Below, piece after piece: positions 51,529 to 61,011 of a stretch of DNA of 64,000 nt. The notes under the pieces are model-generated. The model was given only the letters and a program-made list of their open reading frames with translations. It searched no databases and was not told the origin of the DNA. Within the stretch, counting starts at the first letter, position 1. Each line of letters opens with the position of its first letter. Location of the stretch: positions 620,001-684,000 of the forward strand of contig JASGHE010000006.1 in the NCBI GenBank assembly GCA_047602475.1. Reading direction: 5' to 3'. The translations under genes were made by a program, and so were the position numbers. Source of the DNA: JAEUIE01 sp047602475 (GTDB lineage Bacteria; Planctomycetota; Planctomycetia; Gemmatales; HRBIN36).

Positions 51529-52560
51529 ATGCATCGTCGTTTTTTTCTTCAATGTAGTTCCGTCGCACTCGTTCCAGGGAACTCGGTCATGGCTATCAAT
51601 GGCAAACAAACAGATGAATTGCCTCCTCTCTTTGACCAGGTCAATGAAACCAAGAAGGGAGACATGCGTTATCGCCGACTGGGAAAGACGGGTGAAGTTG
51701 TTTCCTGTGTCGGCATAGGTGGGCATCACATCGGTAAGATCAAGGAGGAAGCTGAGAGTATTCGTGTGATGCGGGAAGCCATTGATGCCGGTATCAGTTT
51801 CATGGACAACTGCTGGGATTATCACGACGGGTTAAGCGAACTAAGAATGGGAAAAGCACTCCAGGATGGATACAGGAAGAAAGTCTTTCTGATGACCAAG
51901 ATCGATGGCCGAACGAAAAATGCAGCGACCCGGCAACTTGACGATTCCCTGCTGCGGCTTCGCACCGAGATGATCGATCTGGTGCAGCATCATGAAATGA
52001 TTCGGATGGAGGATAGCGATCGCATCTTCCAAAAAGAGGGAGCGCAGGAGGCCTTGGAAGCAGCCCGCAAGGCCGGCAAGATCCGGTATATCGGATTCAC
52101 CGGCCACAAAGATCCGGCTGTGCATCTTCGGACGCTGGAGAACGCCGGCAGGCATAATGTCAGATTTGACACTGTTCAAATGCCGCTCAATTTGATGGAC
52201 GTGCATTTCCGCAGCTTTACCCGTCAAGTGTTACCACATCTGGTAAAGGACAACATCGGTGTGCTCAGCATGAAGCCCCTGGCGAGCGGCGCAATACTCG
52301 AATCGAAGACTGTTACCGCTGTCGAATGCCTACAGTTTGCGCTTTCGTTGCCGACTTCGGTAGTCATCACCGGCATCGATAGTCGGGAACGGCTGAAGCA
52401 GGCCCTGTCGGTCGTGAAAGACTTTGCTCCTTCTACACCGGAAGAAATGCGGAAGCTGATGGATAAGACCGTCAAGTCGGCTGCTTCGGGAGCTTACGAA
52501 GGATTCAAAACAGGCGTTGATTTCGACAGCACTGCCAAACATCCGGAATGGTTGGGATGA
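51529..52560 (+). CDS. Aldo/keto reductase with Tat-like leader
   Basis: A 343-residue aldo/keto reductase: MRYRRLGKTGEVVSCVGIGG, the catalytic Asp/Tyr region FMDNCWDYHDGLSE (D and Y), K in VFLMTKIDG and H in DLVQHHEM. The N-terminal HRRFFLQCSSVALVP looks like a Tat-type leader, as in exported planctomycete oxidoreductases, but a start at 51589 would remove it. NADPH-dependent carbonyl reduction is the family activity; the substrate is unknown. Confidence 0.85.
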   Translation: MHRRFFLQCSSVALVPGNSVMAINGKQTDELPPLFDQVNETKKGDMRYRRLGKTGEVVSCVGIGGHHIGKIKEEAESIRVMREAIDAGISFMDNCWDYHDGLSELRMGKALQDGYRKKVFLMTKIDGRTKNAATRQLDDSLLRLRTEMIDLVQHHEMIRMEDSDRIFQKEGAQEALEAARKAGKIRYIGFTGHKDPAVHLRTLENAGRHNVRFDTVQMPLNLMDVHFRSFTRQVLPHLVKDNIGVLSMKPLASGAILESKTVTAVECLQFALSLPTSVVITGIDSRERLKQALSVVKDFAPSTPEEMRKLMDKTVKSAASGAYEGFKTGVDFDSTAKHPEWLG

Positions 52561-52614
52561 GATTACTCAGCCCTCACCATGTCATTTTCCACTTCCAACC
52601 AGGAGATCATTTCG

Positions 52615-53076
52615 ATGTTCACAGTCAGCGCAAATCGGGTTAGCGCGAACACGCCTGAGTTCATCAATGAACGGATCAAGGCTGCCACCGAGGCCAAAAT
52701 AAGCTGCACGGCAAAGGGAGGCCCGGCGGCCATTGATCGTCGTCTGGTTGAACTGGATCTAGAATGGGATATTGAACGCTGCTTGGAAACCATGGCTCCG
52801 TCCTTAAGCCTGTTTGGCTTAGGTATGGGCATCATCGGTTCGAAAAAATGGTTGATCGTTCCGCTCGCTGTTCAGGCATTCTTTTTGGAACATGCTTTAC
52901 AAGGTTGGTGCCCTCCTCTTCCCATGTTGCGCTACCTGGGTGTCCGCACTGCCGACGAAATTAACGAGGAGAGAAACGCACTCAAGGCATTGCGCGGAGA
53001 CTACAAGAATGTTCCTCGTAAGGGACGTGATGCTGAGTCCATTCAGAAAGCGGTCGCAGCTGCTTCTATTTCCTGA
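52615..53076 (+). CDS. YgaP/DUF2892-like membrane protein
   Basis: A 153-residue protein. The segment WDIERCLETMAPSLSLFGLG then MGIIGSKKWLIVPLAVQAFF resembles the transmembrane domain of YgaP/DUF2892 proteins. An acidic/basic tail follows (NEERNALKALRGDYKNVPR). AGGAG precedes 52615; 52579 is an in-frame alternative. Confidence 0.65.
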   Translation: MFTVSANRVSANTPEFINERIKAATEAKISCTAKGGPAAIDRRLVELDLEWDIERCLETMAPSLSLFGLGMGIIGSKKWLIVPLAVQAFFLEHALQGWCPPLPMLRYLGVRTADEINEERNALKALRGDYKNVPRKGRDAESIQKAVAAASIS

Positions 53077-53113
53077 AAACTGATTTCAACAGACACATCC
53101 CAGGAGCATGAAC

Positions 53114-53974
53114 ATGATTAACCCAGTTAGAACTCTTGCGTTATTCATTCTGGCTTCGATCGTTCTGATGGTTACCAGTTCAGCATCGTCGGACGATAAG
53201 CCATCGAGCTACATCAATGTGGTAGAAGAGCCATTGCCTAAAGTGATTGATCGCATGACAAAAGAGAAGCCGGCCGTCATGGAACGCCAAATGGCGTTGC
53301 TCAAGGAGCGGTACATTCTTGAGAATCAGGCTGTTCCTCAAGCCACGATGTCGAAGGGAAAAGCGGTACAAGGTGGAGTAAGAATAAAACTCGTTGATGG
53401 CTCGACCTGGGATTCACTTGCCTCGGCTTCTCCCGTGGAGATCAAGCAAAAGAAACTCTGGCCGAAGGGCTTTTATCCGCTGCCGCATCCTAACCATGCT
53501 GAAGGGGGAATGCTCTTCCCCAAGTTTCACATTGATGAGATCAAAAAGCAGGAAGCTCGGGACCTGACACGATTCGATCTCGATTTTGATCTTCCTGATC
53601 ACTTTCTTCCAGAGTTTCCTCCACCGATTTTCCTGACCACTCGCCCCGACCTGGGAGATGTGAGCCAGGGAAAGCTCGTCACTATCAATAACTTCTATGA
53701 GCTGTTCAATGGAGTGCTGAATCCCAAGCAGATCGAAGGAGTGAGGCTGCTGGTGACTCCCTTCCCTCAGCAACAGTTCAATCAGACAGCAGATCGGCGT
53801 TCTCTTTTGCCCAGCAGGGGTGTGACTTGTTTTGATTGTCATGTGAATGGCCATACCAATGGGGCTACGCATCTGGTAGGCGACATTCGCCCGCAGCCGT
53901 TTCGCCATCGGCTCGATGTTCCTACATTACGGGGCGTTAATATCCAACGGCTTTTTGGTTCACAACGATGCTGA
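53114..53974 (+). CDS. Di-haem cytochrome c peroxidase-type protein, N-terminal part
   Basis: Signal peptide MINPVRTLALFILASIVLMV, then a soluble domain with one haem motif, CFDCH (about residues 239-243). AGGAG lies 7 bases before the ATG at 53114, but only 1 base from the ATG at 53108, which decides the start. The frame stops at TGA just after LFGSQRC, where relatives continue in one protein. The next frame, starting at 53968, carries the rest. One missing base near 53966-53971 explains the break. Confidence 0.8.
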   Translation: MINPVRTLALFILASIVLMVTSSASSDDKPSSYINVVEEPLPKVIDRMTKEKPAVMERQMALLKERYILENQAVPQATMSKGKAVQGGVRIKLVDGSTWDSLASASPVEIKQKKLWPKGFYPLPHPNHAEGGMLFPKFHIDEIKKQEARDLTRFDLDFDLPDHFLPEFPPPIFLTTRPDLGDVSQGKLVTINNFYELFNGVLNPKQIEGVRLLVTPFPQQQFNQTADRRSLLPSRGVTCFDCHVNGHTNGATHLVGDIRPQPFRHRLDVPTLRGVNIQRLFGSQRC

Positions 53975-54501
53975 AAACCGTGGAAGACTTCACCGAGTTC
54001 GAGCAACGTGCCGCCTATTTTGATGGCGACCCGGTGATAGCCACGAAGAAAGGAATCAATGTGCTGGAGCGAGCCAGCCAGGTTCATTTCATGGCTGAGT
54101 TTCAGGAGCTGCTGGATTTCCCTCCTGCTCCGAAGCTAACCATCCTGGGAAAGCTGGATCCGACGAAGGCCTCGGAAGCTGAATTGCGTGGAGAGAAGCT
54201 ATTTCATGGTAAAGCACAATGCTCCGTCTGCCATCCAGCGCCGTATTACACAGATAACCTGATGCATAATCTCAAGACTGAGCGATTCTTTGAGCCCCAG
54301 GTAATTAATGGGAGGCAAGCTGCGTCCGATGGTCCCATCAAGACTTTTCCTCTACGAGGCATCAAGGATTCACCGCCTTACCTGCATGACGGCAGGCTCT
54401 TAACCCTTGCTGATACCGTGGAATTTTTCAACCTCGTCCTGGGGATGAAGCTTACCGAGCAGGAAAAAGCTGACTTAGTCGCATTCTTGTTATGCTTGTG
54501 A
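53968..54501 (+). CDS. Di-haem cytochrome c peroxidase-type protein, C-terminal part
   Basis: Continues the previous gene: LKTVEDFTEFEQRAAYFDGD, a second haem motif CSVCH in KAQCSVCHPAPYYTDN, and the distal ligand region FPLRGIKDSPPYLHDGRLL. The end LTEQEKADLVAFLLCL is typical of MauG/CcpA-like proteins. It has no signal peptide or ribosome binding site, so it would not work alone in the periplasm. Confidence 0.8.
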   Translation: MLKTVEDFTEFEQRAAYFDGDPVIATKKGINVLERASQVHFMAEFQELLDFPPAPKLTILGKLDPTKASEAELRGEKLFHGKAQCSVCHPAPYYTDNLMHNLKTERFFEPQVINGRQAASDGPIKTFPLRGIKDSPPYLHDGRLLTLADTVEFFNLVLGMKLTEQEKADLVAFLLCL

Positions 54502-54523
54502 TGAAAAGGTAGTTCTACATATG

Positions 54524-54551
54524 GCCCTTCGGACTATTCTGAAGGGCTTTT
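54524..54551 (+). terminator. Intrinsic terminator after peroxidase gene
   Basis: GCCCTTC (54524) pairs with GAAGGGC (54541), followed by TTTT. Confidence 0.8.
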
Positions 54552-54777
54552 CCATTCCGCGCATTAGATGGAGCCGATTCCCTTCCATTGAGCACCAGGC
54601 AACCTTGATTTGTGCAAGCTCTTGCTCAAAGGGGCATGCCGGCAGATGATGGTTTGTCTCGTCATGAATAAATGTAGGGCAATCTTTTCCAGATGAGCTG
54701 GAACAACATTTGCCAATCTGGACAGACAGGTTTCTAAATGTTTGTTTTCTTCTGCCGGTTTCCGGAATGAGGAAATC

Positions 54778-55152
54778 ATGTCTGCGTCAATGGCTTGTGA
54801 TCTATCTCCCTCCCAAGAGTTAGCTCTCACAAAAAGGCCCAAGCTGCCTTATACACGGTTGATCTTATTTCTTACGTTCAGCATCACGGATTTCCTACTG
54901 ACTAAATGGCTGCTGCAAAGAAGCCATGGCGACTTCTATGAAAGCAATCCTCTTGCCGAGGGCATCCTTCAAAATCTGGGATGGCAGGGCTTAGCGTACT
55001 TTAAGTTCTCCTCGGCCCTATGCGTCCTGGCCATTGCCATTTATCTCGGGGTGTTACGCCCGCTAATAGCACAACGGCTCATCAATTTTGCGTGTCTGGT
55101 TCTCGGCTTCGTGGTGACCTACAGCCTGGTGTTAGTGTTCGGCTTTGCGTAA
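54778..55152 (+). CDS. DUF5658-like membrane protein
   Basis: A 124-residue protein with four hydrophobic helices (LILFLTFSITDFLLTKWLL; AYFKFSSALCVLAIAIYLG; FACLVLGFVVTYSLVLVFG). The pattern TDFLLTKWLL...ESNPLAEGILQ.G....YFK is the DUF5658 signature of small integral membrane proteins. Start M at 54778. Confidence 0.75.
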   Translation: MSASMACDLSPSQELALTKRPKLPYTRLILFLTFSITDFLLTKWLLQRSHGDFYESNPLAEGILQNLGWQGLAYFKFSSALCVLAIAIYLGVLRPLIAQRLINFACLVLGFVVTYSLVLVFGFA

Positions 55153-55227
55153 GTACTGCGCGATGCGTAACCCTCGTAACTAATGGATGTTAACCAGCAA
55201 TGATTGCCCAACGCAGGACTCTAATGG

Positions 55228-56250
55228 ATGGAAGAGCCAACAAAAGCAGCGCGAGCTTCGGGCTTACGTTATTTTTCAGACGCGGAGCCTGGTATTCAGC
55301 GAGTATCGTCCGGAAAAAGATTCCGATACCTTCGGAGCAATGGACGTGTAGTACGCAATCAAGAAGTCTTGAAGCGTATTCAATCGCTGGCGATTCCGCC
55401 GGCTTGGACCGATGTGTGGATTTGTGCTTCTCCTAAGGGCCATTTGCAAGCTACTGGGCGGGACGCTCGTCGTCGAAAACAGTTCAGATATCACCCACGT
55501 TGGTGTGCATTTCGCGACGAGTCCAAGTATGAGCGAGTCCCACAGTTTGCTAAGTGCCTTGCCCAAATGCGGCAAAACATCAAGAAACACCTCCGACTGA
55601 AGGGTCTTCCCAAGGAAAAGGTCTTGGCCACGGTCGTTCAGTTGCTTGAATCAACCCAGATTCGGGTCGGTAATGAAGAATATGCAGAACAGAATCACTC
55701 CTATGGGTTAACTACGTTAAGAGTCAGGCATGTGAAAATCCACGGGGCACGCATGAGGTTTCAGTTCAAAGGGAAAAGCGGAGTGAAACACGCCATTCAG
55801 TTGAATGATCGCCAACTTGCCCGAATTGTAAAGCAATGTCAGGAGTTGCCAGGCCAGGAGTTGTTTCAATACCTGGACGAAGAAGGCAGGCGACATGTTA
55901 TCGGATCGGATGACGTCAATGACTATATCCGTCAGATTTCTGGAGGGGACTTCACGGCAAAAGACTATCGCACCTGGGCGGGCACCGTTTACGCAGTCAA
56001 GGAGCTTCAGCATTATCAAAAATTTGAATCTGAGCGAGAAGCCAAGGAGAATCTCAACCAGGCTATCCAGGCTGTCGCCAAGAGGCTGGGCAATACCAGA
56101 GCGGTCTGCAGGAAGTGTTACATCCACACTGCTGTGATCGAGGCCTATGTGGATGGGCATTTGTTGGATGTGTTTCCATCGAGTACACCAAGAACGAACA
56201 TCATGGAGAAGAAACTGGTTCGGTTTCTTCAGCGTTATCGTCGGCTATAG
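55228..56250 (+). CDS. DNA topoisomerase IB
   Basis: A 340-residue type IB topoisomerase of the poxvirus/bacterial kind. The N-terminal domain has AIPPAWTDVWICASPKGHLQ, and the catalytic domain RIRVGNEEYAEQN-like QIRVGNEEYAEQNHSYGLTT. The C-terminal tyrosine nucleophile is in VCRKCYIHTAVIEAY (about Y298), with K and R in the RVRHVKIHGARM region. It relaxes supercoils by single-strand nicking. It lies before the NHEJ genes and may form part of a DNA-repair cluster. Confidence 0.9.
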   Translation: MEEPTKAARASGLRYFSDAEPGIQRVSSGKRFRYLRSNGRVVRNQEVLKRIQSLAIPPAWTDVWICASPKGHLQATGRDARRRKQFRYHPRWCAFRDESKYERVPQFAKCLAQMRQNIKKHLRLKGLPKEKVLATVVQLLESTQIRVGNEEYAEQNHSYGLTTLRVRHVKIHGARMRFQFKGKSGVKHAIQLNDRQLARIVKQCQELPGQELFQYLDEEGRRHVIGSDDVNDYIRQISGGDFTAKDYRTWAGTVYAVKELQHYQKFESEREAKENLNQAIQAVAKRLGNTRAVCRKCYIHTAVIEAYVDGHLLDVFPSSTPRTNIMEKKLVRFLQRYRRL

Positions 56251-56360
56251 GAGTGCCGCCCAAGCTCCCTCCACCGGCGTGTCTCAATTGGTTCTCTTGG
56301 CACTCTCTTTGCAACTCGTTACTAACTGTTACCTGACACCTACTACTGAGGAATCCGATC

Positions 56361-57065
56361 ATGAAATCGCTATTTGTCTTTACTCTGCTGGGCCTCGACC
56401 TTGCAACACCGTTTGCTATTTATGCTCAAGCTCAACAAAATCCCGTAACCCAAGGGCAGGCAGGGCAAGCCCAGGCACGGATTGATGCCGCGAACCAGGC
56501 GATCTTCGGTCGCATCAACCAGAATGCCTTTTACATGGATCCTGCCATCCAAGCGCAATTGAACGTCAACGCCCAGCAGGCTCAATTACTGAACCGACAG
56601 CAAGCACAACTCTGGGATGTCTATATCAAAACGCAATCCCAGTTTAATCCTGCAGCCAATCTGACTGAAGCACAACGGCTTGCCCTGCTGCAAGCGGGAA
56701 ATCAATACTACACCAACCTGAATGCGGGTACAGCTAATATTCTTACCCCAGAACAGAGAACCCGTTTCTGGCAACTGTCGCTTCAGTACCGGGGTTACAA
56801 CGCCCTGTCCGATCCATACGTGTCACAGCAACTGGTTTTAACGAATGACCAGCTTGCCAAGATTCAACAATACCAGACTGCTTACGATCAACAACTGATG
56901 AAGATTTATCTTCTGCGACAATCTAATCCCAAGGAGTTTGCCTCACAACTGGGACAACTTCGCAGCAAGATGACCAGTCAAATCAATGGCCTGCTGACCC
57001 AAGAACAACAACAAAAGTGGCAAGGTTTCATCGGAAGTACCCATAACTTCAATTACCTCTACTAG
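56361..57065 (+). CDS. Secreted Gln-rich helical protein, possibly Spy/LTXXQ-like
   Basis: A 234-residue protein with signal peptide (MKSLFVFTLLGLDLATPFAI...A). The mature part is helical, rich in Gln, Ala and Tyr, with repeated motifs such as LTEAQRLALLQ, LTPEQRTRFWQ and LTNDQLAKIQQ, and LLTQEQQQKWQ near the end. The LTxxQ pattern recalls Spy/CpxP-type periplasmic chaperones, though it is longer than those. Confidence 0.7.
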   Translation: MKSLFVFTLLGLDLATPFAIYAQAQQNPVTQGQAGQAQARIDAANQAIFGRINQNAFYMDPAIQAQLNVNAQQAQLLNRQQAQLWDVYIKTQSQFNPAANLTEAQRLALLQAGNQYYTNLNAGTANILTPEQRTRFWQLSLQYRGYNALSDPYVSQQLVLTNDQLAKIQQYQTAYDQQLMKIYLLRQSNPKEFASQLGQLRSKMTSQINGLLTQEQQQKWQGFIGSTHNFNYLY

Positions 57066-57141
57066 AGGACAATCCATCATGAGTGAAGCCATCTCCATGA
57101 TGGCTTCTTGCACTGAGTAACTTGTATTTCGAGAAGATGCC

Positions 57142-58714
57142 ATGAGTCTTGTCGAGTATCAACGTAAACGGAAGTTTGATAAGACCGCTGAGCCTGGCCG
57201 GAAAGGTAACTCGTAAGAGCGGGTTTTCTTATGTGGTTCAGAAACATGATGCCAGTCATCTTCACTATGACTTCCGATTGGAAATGGATGGTGTCCTAAA
57301 GAGCTGGGCTGTTCCTAAGGGGCCGAGCCTTGATCCTGCGATCAAACGATTAGCTGTCCAAGTGGAAGATCACCCCGTCGATTATGGTTCCTTTGAAGGA
57401 ACTATACCACAAGGACAATACGGCGGCGGCACGGTGATGTTATGGGATCGGGGCACCTGGGAACCATTGGGCGATGCTGAGGAAGGTTTTCGAACTGGAA
57501 AATTGAAGTTTAATCTGCATGGAAAGAAGCTTCAGGGCCATTGGATGCTTTTGCGAACTCATGGTACGAAAGGCAAAAAAGAGGATAACCGCTCGTGGCT
57601 CCTCATGAAAGAGCGTGATAGCCAGGCGAAATCCGTGGATGAAGGTGACGTCCTGGAAGAACTACCCTTGAGCATAAAAACCGGTCGGGACTTGAACGAG
57701 ATCGCTACCGGAACGAAAGCCAAGAAAACTAGCAAACCACTCCGCCCCAAGAGAACCGGAGGTCTCGCACCTAAAAAAAAGCATCTCGCTGCGATGGTTA
57801 AGGACTACGATGCAGCACAAGAAGAGTATTCAGGCGTCCGTCTCACCAGTCCGGATAAAGTCCTCTATGCTGAACAGGGAATCACCAAACTGGATCTGGC
57901 CGAATATTATCGATCCATGGCGCCTCGGATTCTACCTCACATCAAAGACCGTCCGTTAGTCCTAGTACGCTGCCCCGAAGGAAGAAGCAAGGAGTGCTTC
58001 TTTCAAAAACACCCAGGCATAGGCACGCCGAAGAATCTTCGCCAATTTCCCATTACCGAAAAGAACAAAAGGGAGAACTATGTACTGGTAGACGACGCCG
58101 AAGGGCTAATCTCGCTGGCTCAAATAGGTGCATTGGAGATTCACGCCTGGGGATCACGAATCGATAAGCTCGAGCAACCTGATCGATTGATCTTTGATCT
58201 AGACCCCGATATTACCATTGATTGGAGTGCCGTCGTATCCAGTGCCCGTGTCATCCGAGACCTTCTTCTCAAACTGGGGCTGGAAAGTTTCGTGAAAACG
58301 ACCGGTGGCAAAGGCCTTCATTTGGTTGTACCCATTCAACGTGATCTGGAATGGGATGAAGCGAAGTCCTTTTGTAAGAAACTGGCTGAGTTTATTGTCT
58401 CGTTAGATGCTGATCATTTTACATCCAACATGTCCAAAGCTGCTCGTCATAGAAAGATATTCGTCGACTATTTGCGTAATGGGCGAGGAGCCACGGCTAT
58501 TATCCCTTATTCCCCTCGATCACGGGCTGGAGCCCCGGTTGCTTGCCCAATCAACTGGCAGGATCTCAGTCCTCAGGTGACTTCGGAACAATACACGATT
58601 ACGAATCTACGACTACGTATGTCAAAACTGAAACACGATCCCTGGGCAAAGTTGTGGACAGTACGGCAATCACTCAAGGCAGCCTCGAAGAAACTCAATG
58701 GGATCATGAAGTAA
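57142..58714 (+). CDS. ligD: LigD phosphoesterase-polymerase protein (NHEJ), frameshifted N-terminus
   Basis: The phosphoesterase domain (about 15-160) shows HDASHLHYDFRLEMDGVLKS and SFEGTIPQGQYGGGTVMLW. The primase-polymerase domain (about 215-520) shows SPDKVLYAEQGITKLDLAEY, FDLDPDITIDW and TTGGKGLHLVVP, the polymerase catalytic motifs. No ligase domain is attached. The natural start is ATG 57142 (MSLVEYQRKRKFDKTAEP), but an extra G in CCTGGCCGG near 57195 shifts it; the open frame from 57149 gives only non-homologous lead codons. It fills and processes breaks with Ku. Confidence 0.9.
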
Positions 58715-58817
58715 AGAGATTTGTGTAATAACTGATCAGGCATGGCACGGAGCTTGCGTACTACTACATGTTCGGTCTCCTCTAACCGACTTCTAACCAA
58801 CAAATCCGGGTAATCCA

Positions 58818-59678
58818 ATGCCCTCTTCTCGCAGCCAGTCTGGCTCCTTACGTCCCTCCTGGAAAGGATTCCTCAGGTTCAGCCTTGTCACTATTCCCGT
58901 GACAGCCTCGAACGCCAAAGCGCCCGGCGAAAAGATTGAATTGAACTGGCTCCATAAAACGTGTCTCAGTCGTATCCAATATAAGAAAGTATGCCCCATT
59001 CATGGCGAAGTAGGAGAGGAGGAAATCATCTCGGGTTACCAACTGGATAAAGAACATTATGTGCCCATAGAGAAATACGAGATTGCGGAACTACATACCC
59101 AGAGAGAAGATTCGATCAACGTCGATGTCATGATCAAAGAAGATGAGCTCGATCCTCTCTACCTGGGAGAGAATACCTATTATCTGCTTCCGGATGGTAA
59201 GGCAGCCGACAAGCCTTACATCGTCTTTCAACGTGCGCTCCACGAAGCAGGTTGTTTCGGCATCGCCCAAGTAGTGCTTTTCAAAAAGGAGCAGATGGTC
59301 TTGATTCGACCCATCGATGAACTTCTGGTCATGTCCACACTTCACTACGAAAGTGAGTTCCGACTTCCACGAGAAGTACAACATCAACTTCCGAAAGTTA
59401 AGCCGACTTCCAAAGAAATGACTTTAGCGAAGAACTTGATTGAATCGTCCATCGAGGACAAGTTTGACTATTCAACTTACCACGATCAGTACACCGAGAA
59501 GTTGCACCAACTCATTGATGCCAAGAGTAAGGGTAAGAAGCTGAAAGTCCGACAAGCTGAACCGAAACCTGTCACCATCGATTTTGCCGAAGCTTTGAAA
59601 AAAAGCCTGGCTAAAGCAACAGGACGAAAGAGTTTCAATAAGCCAATCTCCCGAACTCGGCACCGTAAAGTGTCATAA
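58818..59678 (+). CDS. ku: Ku protein
   Basis: A 286-residue bacterial Ku that binds double-strand DNA ends as a ring. It opens SWKGFLRFSLVTIPVTASNA, a typical Ku start, and continues with the core (YKKVCPIHGEVGEEEIISGY; PIEKYEIAELHTQREDSINV). The basic C-terminus (KSKGKKLKVRQAEPKP, RKSFNKPISRTRHRK) matches bacterial Ku tails. It lies 103 bases after the LigD frame and 8 bases before the ligase. Confidence 0.95.
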   Translation: MPSSRSQSGSLRPSWKGFLRFSLVTIPVTASNAKAPGEKIELNWLHKTCLSRIQYKKVCPIHGEVGEEEIISGYQLDKEHYVPIEKYEIAELHTQREDSINVDVMIKEDELDPLYLGENTYYLLPDGKAADKPYIVFQRALHEAGCFGIAQVVLFKKEQMVLIRPIDELLVMSTLHYESEFRLPREVQHQLPKVKPTSKEMTLAKNLIESSIEDKFDYSTYHDQYTEKLHQLIDAKSKGKKLKVRQAEPKPVTIDFAEALKKSLAKATGRKSFNKPISRTRHRKVS

Positions 59679-59686
59679 GGCATTCC

Positions 59687-60640
59687 ATGGCTGCCACAGT
59701 TCGCAATACACCTTCTCGGGTGAGCTTTATCAAACCGATGTTGGCGACACTGGTAGCAGAGCCATTTGATAAAGAAGGATGGCTCTTTGAAATCAAGTGG
59801 GATGGATATCGAGCAATTGCAGAAATGCAGAAGCGATTAGTACGTCTCTATTCACGAAATCAAAAGTCCTTCGTTGAGGACTATCCGATATTGGTGGAGG
59901 CTCTCAAGCATGTTAAAGGGCCGGCGGTACTCGATGGTGAAATAGTAGTTGTGGATGAAAAAGGACGTCCTAGTTTCCAACTGATGCAGAACTATCGATG
60001 CACAGGCCTCGGTGAACTCCGCTATTATGTCTTTGATTTACTCTCGTATCGCGGAGAGAACTTCAAAAGGAAGCCGCTTTGGATGCGTAAACAACAGTTA
60101 CGGAAAATGCTCAAAGAGCATAAGCTCCTTTACTACAGCGATCATGTCGAAACTCAGGGCGTGGAATATTTTAAGGCAGCCTCCGCCATGAATATGGAAG
60201 GCATTATCGCTAAGGAGGCCAACAGTTATTACGAAGAAGGCATCCGAAGTAAGTCGTGGCTGAAGATCAAACTGCAAAAGGTTCAGGAAGCTGTCATAGG
60301 AGGGTTCACCAAGCCCACTGGCAATCGACATAGGTTTGGTGCTCTCGTTTTGGGGTATTATCAAAATGGCAAACTCATCTACGCCGGTCACACAGGCGGC
60401 GGTTTTGATGAAGACGAGCTTGAAACGGTGTTCCACAAGCTTAAGCCTTTAATTCAAAAGGACTGTCCTTTTTCGACTCGACCCAAGACGAACACCCCAG
60501 CTACCTGGGTAAGTCCAAAACTCGTTTGCCAGGTTCGTTTTCAAGAGTGGACTAGTGATGGTCGTATGCGTCACCCCATCTTCTTGGGATTGCGAATTGA
60601 CAAGGCACCGACAGACGTGAAACGTGAAGTCCCAGAATAG
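59687..60640 (+). CDS. ATP-dependent DNA ligase (LigD ligase module), separate gene
   Basis: A 317-residue ligase. The adenylation lysine is in the KWDGYR motif (K37); YSRNQKSFVEDYP, LDGEIVVVD and MEGIIAKEANSYYEEG provide further nucleotidyltransferase motifs, and the OB-fold part follows (AVIGGFTKPTGN, GHTGGGFDEDELE). In the usual LigD this domain is fused to polymerase and phosphoesterase; here it is split off and placed after Ku. Confidence 0.93.
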   Translation: MAATVRNTPSRVSFIKPMLATLVAEPFDKEGWLFEIKWDGYRAIAEMQKRLVRLYSRNQKSFVEDYPILVEALKHVKGPAVLDGEIVVVDEKGRPSFQLMQNYRCTGLGELRYYVFDLLSYRGENFKRKPLWMRKQQLRKMLKEHKLLYYSDHVETQGVEYFKAASAMNMEGIIAKEANSYYEEGIRSKSWLKIKLQKVQEAVIGGFTKPTGNRHRFGALVLGYYQNGKLIYAGHTGGGFDEDELETVFHKLKPLIQKDCPFSTRPKTNTPATWVSPKLVCQVRFQEWTSDGRMRHPIFLGLRIDKAPTDVKREVPE

Positions 60641-60806
60641 ATCACGCTCGTTGGTAATCTAACTGACAAGATGAACCCCCTCCGCTTTCTTTTCAGGTTT
60701 GATGCGTGTCCTACTTATTGAAGGTGCAATTGTTATGCGGACTTAGGCAAGCATAAAATTGATGGAAACAAGCTAAACGAAGCCCAGGTGGTTTCGAGCT
60801 TTCTTG

Positions 60807-60944
60807 TCAAACCGTGAAGGCAAACGGTGGCCCGTCCTCATAGAGATATATCGCATCTAACAAAAAGAACATTACTAGAATAGCCGTAGATAACAATGTA
60901 TCCGAGTACCAGGAACGCTTCATGGATGTCAGCATGTCGTTCAT
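60807..60944 (-). CDS. Possible 45-residue membrane protein
   Basis: MNDMLTSMKRSWYSDTLLST then a hydrophobic helix (AILVMFFLLDAIYLYE) and a short tail. No ribosome binding site was seen; the sequence is protein-like with one membrane helix. It lies between the ligase gene and the next membrane protein gene. Confidence 0.35.
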   Translation of the reverse strand: MNDMLTSMKRSWYSDTLLSTAILVMFFLLDAIYLYEDGPPFAFTV

Positions 60945-61011
60945 ACCGAACCCGTAAATCGAGTTTTTACTGGCAGGCGCTAGCAGTACCTTTGCTTAAC
61001 ACAATTGGTAC

